From positions 1 through 32,145 of the forward strand of contig DXYE01000018.1 in assembly GCA_019415985.1 (NCBI GenBank): DNA of 32,145 nucleotides, in the 5' to 3' direction. The position numbers were made by a program, and so were the translations under genes. The notes under the pieces are model-generated. The model was not told the DNA's origin. It searched no databases and saw only the letters and a program-made list of their open reading frames with translations. The stretch comes from Clostridiales bacterium. Lineage in GTDB: Bacteria > Bacillota > Clostridia > Oscillospirales > CAG-272. Below are positions 25,916 through 32,145 of this stretch, one piece after another (the stretch's first letter is position 1; each line of letters begins with the position of its first letter).

Positions 25916-26338
25916 ATGCGTTTCAATCAAAGTCATGATTTGTAAGAATTCTCTCGTCTATATCGGAAGCTCGGAGAAATTTATCACATACTGGCAGTGC
26001 GGTCTGAATTATTTGACAGCGCATTTGTAATTCTTTATGCAAATTGAGCTTGGAGAAGGACGTCTTCAAAAAAGAGTGCAAAACGATATTTTATCAGTCT
26101 GTAGATCATCGATTCCTCTGTTCGGGCTTTAGAGAAAAAGAGATATATTTACCTTAAACCCGGATAAAGAAGGGATATGCATATTTATCTAGCTGATCTG
26201 GGTAAGCAGGTTTTGGAGAAACCGTTAGGCCCCATTATTGAATTCGAAAATAGTATTTTTGAAGCTATGCCCTCAAATGAAATGGGAGAGCTTTTACGAC
26301 TTACACGGAAGTATCTTGATTTGTATCGGCAAAATTAA
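25916..26338 (+). pseudogene. MarR-family transcriptional regulator, decayed
   Basis: GGAGGAGC precedes ATG 25916. The reading MRFNQSHDL ends at a stop, then EFSRLYRKLGEIYHILAVRS and ELFDSAFVILYAN follow in another frame. After in-frame stops comes the recognition-helix and wing part, YFISL then IIDSSVRALEKKRYIYLKPG. A last shift gives DMHIYLADLGKQVLEKPLGP and FENSIFEAMPSNEMGELLRL to the stop at 26338. Joined, this is a MarR winged-helix protein of about 140 residues. There are at least two shifts and two stops, so it cannot be functional. In related genomes such a regulator often stands before a pair of ABC exporter genes, as it does here at a distance. Confidence 0.75.
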
Positions 26339-26417
26339 ATATCACTTCATCGGAGGACTGAACATCGCAATGTTCTGCCGGACTTTGTTTCCGGTCCCAG
26401 TCGGATAAGGTGACGAG

Positions 26418-26453
26418 TGCGCTCGGTTATTGAAAAATAACCGAGCGCATTTT
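26418..26453 (+). terminator. 14-bp perfect hairpin with GAAA loop and T-tail
   Basis: TGCGCTCGGTTATT (26418-26431) pairs perfectly with 26436-26449 around GAAA, followed by TTTT. It terminates the MarR remnant or acts as an attenuator 55 bp before the methyltransferase remnant. Confidence 0.8.
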
Positions 26454-26506
26454 GGTATAACAAGGATGCAGTATGGTTTGAAGATCCATAGGGGAACTTT
26501 GGAGAA

Positions 26507-27307
26507 ATGGTTATAAGAAATGATTTCAATTTTGGTCAGCATTTTCTTGTTGACACCACTGTCCAAGCAAAGCTGTTGAGCGAAATAGATTTACCCGAAA
26601 AAGATACTGTGATTGAAATTGATCCTGGAAAAGGTGTATTGTCAACCGAAATGACAAAAAGGGTAAAACACCTGATCTGTATTGAAATTGATAAAACCAT
26701 GAAGCCATATTCGGATGCTCTGCAGCCTTCTCATATCAATATCAATGTAATTTACGGTAATGTGCTAACCACGAAGTTCCCGCATTGCACAAAGATAATT
26801 TCAAATTTACCGTTTAGCATCGTTGAGCCCTTTCTATATGGATAAATTGATTCACTATGATTTTGAGAAAGCGTTTTTGATTGTGGCCAATCAGTTTCAG
26901 TTTGCCACTGCTGCAGCAGCCTTTCAGGAGAACCGTTTGAGCTTGCTCGCAAAATGCTTTTTTCACTGCGAAAAGAAAATTAAGATCAAGCCATCTATCC
27001 GCCTTTGAACCAAAACCAATGGTTTTATCTGCCCTGAAACGGCTGAAGAAAAAAGACTGGAGGAAATAGATGATGACAGACTGCTGTTGTTACGTTCAAT
27101 GTTTGATTTTCAAAAGTCATAAGTTAAAAATGCACTTCAAGAAGCCCTTATTAAATTTTGTGCCTTAAAGAATAGGCTGTTGACGAAGCGGGAATCGAAG
27201 CAGCTTGTTGCACAATGGGGAATTGCAGATAAAATCCTTGAAAAACAGTTTCGGCTTTATACAAATGCAGCTGAAAAATACTGGCAGCGACAATGTGCCA
27301 AAGATAG
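26507..27307 (+). pseudogene. KsgA/Erm-like rRNA adenine methyltransferase, decayed
   Basis: The reading from 26507 has NFGQHFLVD, the SAM-binding motif IEIDPGKGVLS (usually EIGPGKG, so the Gly is changed to Asp), IEIDKTM and the catalytic motif IISNLPFSIVEPFL. A shift near 26840 leads to DKLIHYDFEKAFLIVANQFQ and ENRLSLLAKCFF; further shifts and a stop follow. FEPKPMVLSALKRLKKKDW, RLLLLRSMFDFQKS, NALQEALIKFCALKNRLLTK and GIADKILEKQFRLYTNAA then trace the C-terminal domain to a TAG at 27307. Enzymes of this family dimethylate an adenine in rRNA; Erm members confer macrolide resistance and KsgA members act in ribosome maturation. Which type this was cannot be decided. The gene is dead. Confidence 0.78.
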
Positions 27308-27321
27308 GAGGAATATTCGTC

Positions 27322-27454
27322 ATGATGAAAGGAACAATGCACACTTGCAGCGGTTTCGGCAGTGTTGGCTGTGGTCGGCATGTTCTTTCTGCTTTTGTGC
27401 CTCCAAAAGCAACGCACCATACCGACCCATGGCGCAGAAGAAAATTATAGATGA
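27322..27454 (+). pseudogene. Small single-span membrane protein, frameshifted
   Basis: TAGGAGG, overlapping the stop of the methyltransferase remnant, precedes ATG 27322. The start MMKGTMHT shifts frame near 27346 into LAAVSAVLAVVGMFFLLLCL and then QKQRTIPTHGAEENYR, ending at 27454. Joined, it is a 44-residue protein with one hydrophobic segment. Unknown family. The ribosome site and the coherent membrane span make a former gene likely. Confidence 0.45.
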
Positions 27455-27497
27455 AATTTCTTTACATTTTTTAGGCATTTATGGAAGGAGGATTGCG

Positions 27498-27943
27498 ATG
27501 AAAACCATCCGGGCATTGATCTCCAACTATGTGATCAATGTGTCACTGTTTGCATGGCTTGCCGAACAGGCCTTTCAGCCTGTTCAGCGCTGGTTTCAAA
27601 TAAACCAGCGTTGTAGGGTCCGCTCAACAGGAACTAACAGCCCGCCCAGTGCCCTTGTAGCCGCTGTATGCGCGCTATCCATAGCCATTTAAAAAGCGCA
27701 GGCTTTGTTCGCTCTTTGCCATTTCTGTCTGCTTGCAACAATTGTATTGTATGATGCAGTGGGAGTGCGCCGTGCTGTGGGGAATCACGCGAAAGCGCTC
27801 AAGGTGCTCCTGCGCTGTGGCGCGGCAGGAAATAAAGGAGCAAAAAGCCACCGTGATTTATAAGTGCCGATCGCCATACACCATGGGAGGTACTGGGCGG
27901 CGCATTTCTTGGTGTTCTGCTTGCTCTTGTTATTCCGGTGTGA
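27498..27943 (+). pseudogene. Divergent PAP2-family (DUF212) membrane protein, decayed
   Basis: GGAGGA precedes ATG 27498. The start MKTIRALISNYVINVSLFAW fits the first membrane helix of DUF212 proteins. The family motif GxxPSSHSALV appears degraded as TGTNSPPSALVAAVCALSIA. After a stop and a shift the next block reads ATIVLYDAVGVRRAVGNHAK, the hallmark Asp-Ala-x-Gly-Val-Arg-Arg element. A further shift gives DRHTPWEVLGGAFLGVLLAL at the end (stop 27943). At least two shifts, one stop and loss of the Ser-His motif show that it is dead. Intact members are about 150-residue membrane proteins related to PAP2 phosphatases, function unknown. Confidence 0.8.
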
Positions 27944-28066
27944 TGGTTCTGGAAGAATTCCGATATAAAGTCAAAACGGAGCATAAACCATTCAATTCGT
28001 TTATATACCGGTAATCTTCATTTTATATCTTATACATTCTCATTGAACGAAATTCAGGAGGATCTT

Positions 28067-29793
28067 ATGCTAAAACTGATTAAATTTCTGTCGCCCTATA
28101 AAGGCCGGGTGACAGCCATGCTCATTTTACTTTTTCTGCAGGTATTGGGAACCTTATATATCCCACCCTGACAGCCGATATTGTCAACAACGGCATTGTG
28201 ACCGGAGATCTGGACCATATCTGGAAAATCGGCGGCTTTATGCTGGCGGTGGCTGTTTCCATCGCTGCGGTTTCTCTGGCGGAAACCTATTTGTCCACCG
28301 CCATCTTTTCAAGAATGGGCCGGGATATTCGCAACACGCTGTTTGAAAAATCCCAGGAGCTCACCATCGACCAATTCAACCACTTTGGTCCGGCGTCTAT
28401 GATTACCCGTAGCACCAATGACATCATGCAGATTCAGATGGCCTATATGGCCGGAACCGAGATGATTCTCCCCGCCCCCATCATGACCATAGCGGGGCTG
28501 ATTCTGGCCTTTTCTCAAAGCCCTTCCCTAGCAATGGTTATTGTTATTGCCATGCTGGTCGTTTGCATTTTCACTATATTTCTTGCCAAGAAAGTGATGC
28601 CGCTGTTTTCCAAACTGCAAACCCTGCTGGATAAGATCAACCGCACCCTGCGGGAAATGCTGACTGGCATCCGGGTGATCCGTGCTTTTAATCGTTCCAG
28701 ATTTGAGCAGGAGCGCACGGATAAATCCTTTGTGAATTACGCCCAGAGCGCCATTCGCATCAACAAGATTTTCGCTGTGATGATGCCGGTCATCATGCTC
28801 ATTATGAACATCTGCACGGTCATCATTTTGGCAAGCGGCGGCCAGCAGGTTGCCGATGGCGCCATGGAGATCGGCGACATTATGGCTCTCACGGAATATG
28901 CCATCATGATCCTGATGTACCTCATTATGGGCATTATGGTCTTTATGATCTTCCCAAGAGCGCAGTCCTGCGCCAACCGTGTCAACGAAGTACTGGCTGT
29001 CAATACGGATACCGCTATAAGCCAGCAGAAGCCCCGGCAGCACCTTGCAAAAGCCAAGCTGGAATTCCGCAATGTTACCTTTCAGTATAAAGGCGCGGAG
29101 GAACCGGTTCTGAACAATATCAGCTTTACGGCGGACATCGGAAAAATTACCGCGATCATTGGCGGTACCGGCTCCGGAAAATCAACCATTGCCAACCTGA
29201 TCCCATGTTTCTATGACATCCAAAGCGGCACCATCCGTATTGACGGGGTGAATATCCTGCGAATGTCAAAGCAGGTGCTGCGGGAAAAAATCGGCTTTGT
29301 GCCCCAAAAAGCATTTTTGTTCAGCGGCACCATTCTGGACAATTTCCACCACGGGAAAAAGGACGCGACCATGGAAGAAATTCGCCACGCCGCTGAAATT
29401 GCTCAGATTGGCGATTTTATTGACGGTCTTGAAGATGGATACGATACCCGTGTCTCCCAGGGTGGTGACAACTTCTCCGGCGGGCAGAAACAGCGCCTTG
29501 CAATTGCCCGCGCCCTAGTGAAAAAACCGGAAATTTACATTTTTGACGACAGTTTCTCGGCCCTGGACTTCAAAACGGACGCAAAACTGCGGGCTGCTCT
29601 GAAGGATGAAGTGACAAACGCCGCTGTCATTCTAGTAGCCCAACGCATCAGCACAATTATGGATGCAGACCAGATTGTCGTCTTGGACGAAGGCAGAATT
29701 GCCGGGATTGGTACACATAAAGAGCTGATGGAATCCTGCACGGTTTACCAGCAGATTGCACGTTCTCAGCTCAGTGAGGAGGAATTAGCATGA
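28067..29793 (+). pseudogene. ABC exporter subunit 1 (degenerate-site half), one frameshift
   Basis: CAGGAGG precedes ATG 28067. The first 34 codons (MLKLIKFLSPYKGRVTAMLI and on to LYIPP) end in TGA; one extra C in the CCC run near 28163 would join TLYIPTLTADIVNNGIVTGD to a frame open to 29793. The joined protein has about 575 residues: six-helix membrane domain, then Walker A IIGGTGSGKST, Q-loop FVPQKAFLFSGT, signature FSGGQKQRL. Walker B is IFDDSFSALD (Asp replaces the catalytic Glu) and the switch residue is Gln (VAQRIS, not His). These are marks of the non-hydrolysing half of a heterodimeric exporter of the BmrC/TM287 type. It overlaps the partner gene in ATGA. Only one lesion is visible, so a sequencing error or recent mutation is possible; a downstream start would remove the first helix. 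Confidence 0.88.
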
Positions 29794-31637
29794 GCATGGA
29801 AAAGGATACCCGCGAAACAACGGTAGATACCTTTGACGATGATATGAGCGCGGAACGAGCGAAAAACGCCAAGGGCACCGCGCTACGGCTGTTCAAAAAA
29901 CTGATGGAGCAAAAGGGGAAACTACTGGTGATCGTTATCAATATCGTTGTAAGCTCCCTGTTTAATATCCTGTCCCCGAAAGTGATGGGGATTGCAATCA
30001 ACGACATTTACGATGGTATAAAAAATGCCCTTGTAAATGGGCAGAGATTTCAGGTGAATCTAGAAACCATGGGTGCTGTCCTGATGGGGCTTTTGGGGCT
30101 CTACCTGCTGTCATCACTGTTCTCCTACATTCAGCAGAATACGATGGCCAGCGTTTCCCAGACGCTAACTCTTACCCTTCGCAGGGAAATCAGCGCCAAG
30201 CTGAACCGTTTGCCTTTGTGCTACTTCGACCAGCATAAAAAAGGTGAAGTGTTGAGCCGCGCTACCAGCGACCTTGAAAAAGTGGCTGATACCTTGCAGG
30301 AAGGCCTGTCCCAACTGGTCACTGCATTTTTTGGTATTGTGGGCGCTTTCGTGATGATGCTGCTCATCAGCCCTTTGCTTACTTTGATTGTACTGGGAAC
30401 CATATTCGTCAGCTTGATTGTGGCTGCACTGGTATCCAGTCGGACACACCGCTACTTTGCCGCCAATCAGGAGGCACTTGGGCGGCTGAACAGCAGTATT
30501 GAGGAAAATTTTACGGGAAACCTTGTCATAAAGGCGTTTAATCTGGAGCAAACAGCGGTGGATAACACCAAGATTCTCAATGAGAATCTGTTCCGTACCA
30601 GCAAAAAGGCCATGTTTATGAATTACATGATCAGCCCGATTATCCGTCTGATCAACCAGTTTGGGTATGTGGCTGTGGCGGTCGGCGGCGCTTTGTCTGT
30701 TATTAAGGGTACAATCTCCATTGGCGACATTCAGGCGTTTATTCAGTATGTTAATCAGGCATCGGAGCCGGTCACGCAGATTTCCTACACCGTAAACTCC
30801 CTCCAAGGCGCTATTGCCGCAGCGGAGCGGGTATTCCAGCTGCTGGACGAGAAAGAAGAAGTGCCAGATGCCGCAAAACCTGTGGCTCTTACTGCACCTA
30901 AGGGAAATGTCAGCTTTGAGCACGTCCGCTTTGGATATTCGGATGATAATATCTTGATGCAGGATGTGTATATCCGCCTGAAATCCGGCGATAAGGTGGC
31001 GATTGTCGGTCCCACAGGAGCAGGAAAGACCACACTGGTAAACCTGCTAATACGCTTTTACGATATACAGGGCGGCAAAATCACCATCGATGGCATGGAT
31101 ATTCATTCCATGAGGCGGGCGGATCTGCGCAAAATGTTTGGTATGGTTTTACAGGATACATGGCTGTTTGGCGGTTCTATTCGTGACAATATTGCCTACA
31201 GTAAGGAAAACGCCACAGATGAGGAAGTGTATCAGGCGGCAAAAGCGGCCCGTGCCGATCATTTTATTCGTACTATGCCGGATGGTTACAGTACCATCTT
31301 GAGCGACGAGATCGCCAGCCTGTCTCAGGGGCAGCGGCAGCTTCTTACCATTGCCCGGGCAATTCTTGCCGACCCTGCCATTCTGATTCTGGACGAAGCG
31401 ACCTCCAGTGTGGATACCCGCACAGAGTTGGAAATCCAAAAAGCCATGGATAATCTAATGAAAGGCAGAACCAGCTTTATTATCGCCCACAGGCTTTCCA
31501 CCATCCGGGACGCCGACCATATCCTTGTGATGAAAGATGGCACCATCATTGAACAGGGCAGCCATGATGAACTGATGAAGCTGGGCAAATTCTACGCCGA
31601 CCTTTACAACAGTCAGTTTGCTGCTAAGGCGGGTTAA
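29790..31637 (+). CDS. ABC exporter subunit 2 (catalytic half)
   Basis: A 615-residue multidrug- or lipid-type ABC exporter half-transporter. AGGAGG lies 7 nt before ATG 29790, which overlaps the stop of subunit 1. After a 40-residue cytoplasmic lead comes a six-helix membrane domain, then the ATPase domain with Walker A IVGPTGAGKTT, Q-loop GMVLQDTWLFGGS, signature LSQGQRQLL (second Gly replaced), Walker B LILDEATSSVD with the catalytic Glu, and IIAHRLSTI with the switch His. The altered signature here pairs with the altered Walker B of subunit 1, and the good signature of subunit 1 with the good Walker B here. That is exactly the asymmetric arrangement of heterodimeric exporters. The end of this gene is the source or sister of the ABC fragment at 12166-12763. 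Confidence 0.95.
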   Translation: MSMEKDTRETTVDTFDDDMSAERAKNAKGTALRLFKKLMEQKGKLLVIVINIVVSSLFNILSPKVMGIAINDIYDGIKNALVNGQRFQVNLETMGAVLMGLLGLYLLSSLFSYIQQNTMASVSQTLTLTLRREISAKLNRLPLCYFDQHKKGEVLSRATSDLEKVADTLQEGLSQLVTAFFGIVGAFVMMLLISPLLTLIVLGTIFVSLIVAALVSSRTHRYFAANQEALGRLNSSIEENFTGNLVIKAFNLEQTAVDNTKILNENLFRTSKKAMFMNYMISPIIRLINQFGYVAVAVGGALSVIKGTISIGDIQAFIQYVNQASEPVTQISYTVNSLQGAIAAAERVFQLLDEKEEVPDAAKPVALTAPKGNVSFEHVRFGYSDDNILMQDVYIRLKSGDKVAIVGPTGAGKTTLVNLLIRFYDIQGGKITIDGMDIHSMRRADLRKMFGMVLQDTWLFGGSIRDNIAYSKENATDEEVYQAAKAARADHFIRTMPDGYSTILSDEIASLSQGQRQLLTIARAILADPAILILDEATSSVDTRTELEIQKAMDNLMKGRTSFIIAHRLSTIRDADHILVMKDGTIIEQGSHDELMKLGKFYADLYNSQFAAKAG

Positions 31638-31696
31638 ATGGCCAAGAAGCGATAGAGGATTATTTTTCAAGTAGGTGGTGGCAGCATGGGAAATTA

Positions 31697-31978
31697 GGTT
31701 TATTGGATTCAGGTGATTTCGGGAGGCGTATTGGGGCAAAACTGTTTGCCCTGCATTCTCCCAATCAAAAGAAGGAGCTGGCTCAATTTGTTCGTGATGA
31801 TGAGGCTGGCGATATTCCGTCGGATGTCCCATACGCCACCATTTTTCAAGGACAGCAAAACATGCCGGACCAACCCCTAACAGAAATCCGGGAAGGCGAT
31901 TTGTATTTTTGTCTGGAACGGCGCTCAGTGACAGTTCGGAGCCGGATAATTCCGCTGACGGTTAAAGAATTCCTGCAT
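31697..31978 (+). pseudogene. Mosaic remnant with OmpR-type response-regulator segment
   Basis: One plus-strand frame reads GLLDSGDFGRRIGAKLFALH and QKKELAQFVRDDEAGDIPSD, a pattern I do not recognise with certainty (possibly from an integrative element). Near 31890-31970 it reads GDLYFCLERRSVTVRSRIIP then LTVKEF, which fits the beginning of the DNA-binding domain of an OmpR-type response regulator. The frame breaks off where the recombinase fragment starts. It looks like several pieces of mobile-element DNA joined together. Confidence 0.4.
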
Positions 31979-31979
31979 G

Positions 31980-32111
31980 GAGCGGTTGCAGGATTTCGTC
32001 TTCCCCGCCTATGATGTCCGCTATATCGCCATCAACGACGATGTGGACAGCGCCAAAGAGGAAAATGATTTTGCGGTGTTCAAAAATGTATTCAATGACA
32101 ACCTCGAATAA
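31980..32111 (+). pseudogene. Fragment of a large serine recombinase
   Basis: A 43-codon frame, MERLQDFVFPAYDVRYIAIN followed by DDVDSAKEENDFAVFKNVFN, then a stop at 32109-32111. The piece YDVRYIAINDxVDSAxxxNDF is typical of the N-terminal catalytic domain of large serine recombinases of Tn4451/TnpX type, close to the end of that domain. The nucleophile Ser region and the whole C-terminal part are absent. It marks the debris of an integrative element at the right end of the window. Confidence 0.72.
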
Positions 32112-32145
32112 AGAATGACACAAAATCAGCAGTGCGTAAGCAATC

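Overview
The window looks like a chromosomal segment of a Gram-positive Firmicute, most likely a gut-type clostridium. The grounds are a SAM-I riboswitch in front of metK, a DUF4358 lipoprotein, a nifS-nifU-mnmA operon, AGGAGG-type ribosome binding sites, TTGACA/TATAAT-type promoters and mixed base composition. No rRNA, tRNA or CRISPR array was recognised.

Layout. (1) 1-2430, minus strand: two lipoprotein genes, a DUF4358 protein and an SGNH/GDSL hydrolase split by one frameshift in a run of eight A. (2) 2433-8990, minus strand: a housekeeping run in the order metK (behind a promoter, SAM-I riboswitch and intrinsic terminator), a small membrane protein, recD2, comF and an mreB/mbl homologue. 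(3) 9160-13340: a decayed accessory region with a twice-shifted gene, a small conserved pseudogene, a radical SAM/SPASM pseudogene with several shifts, and a GNAT acetyltransferase joined to the end of an ABC-transporter ATPase domain. (4) 13520-15900, minus strand: a DeoR-type repressor and a Gfo/Idh/MocA oxidoreductase, with a clear promoter and two inverted repeats that look like operators. (5) 16560-22471: a SRAP/HMCES-type abasic-site protein, a small conserved protein, a YyaL/DUF255 thioredoxin-like protein, DinB polymerase IV and RNase HI. (6) 22627-25474, plus strand: nifS, nifU and mnmA, which together make sulfur available for Fe-S clusters and tRNA 2-thiouridine. (7) 25916-32145, plus strand: a second accessory island with a dead MarR regulator, a dead KsgA/Erm-like rRNA methyltransferase, a small membrane protein and a DUF212 (divergent PAP2) protein, both broken. 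These are followed by a heterodimeric ABC exporter pair, whose first gene carries one frameshift, and then by fragments of a response regulator and a large serine recombinase.

The broken genes are confined almost entirely to regions 3 and 7, while long housekeeping genes are open throughout. This favours genuine decay of horizontally acquired DNA over a general sequencing problem. The two regions are linked: the ABC fragment at 12166-12763 (minus) is a partial copy of the end of the exporter gene at 29790-31637 (plus), with one 117-bp block differing at a single base. The two copies face each other across about 18 kb of housekeeping DNA. I see no clearly new intact system. The most notable items are this inverted pair, the GNAT/ABC junction, the DeoR operator array, the repeats at the metK promoter, the structured leader of rnhA, and several strong intergenic hairpins without U-tracts.
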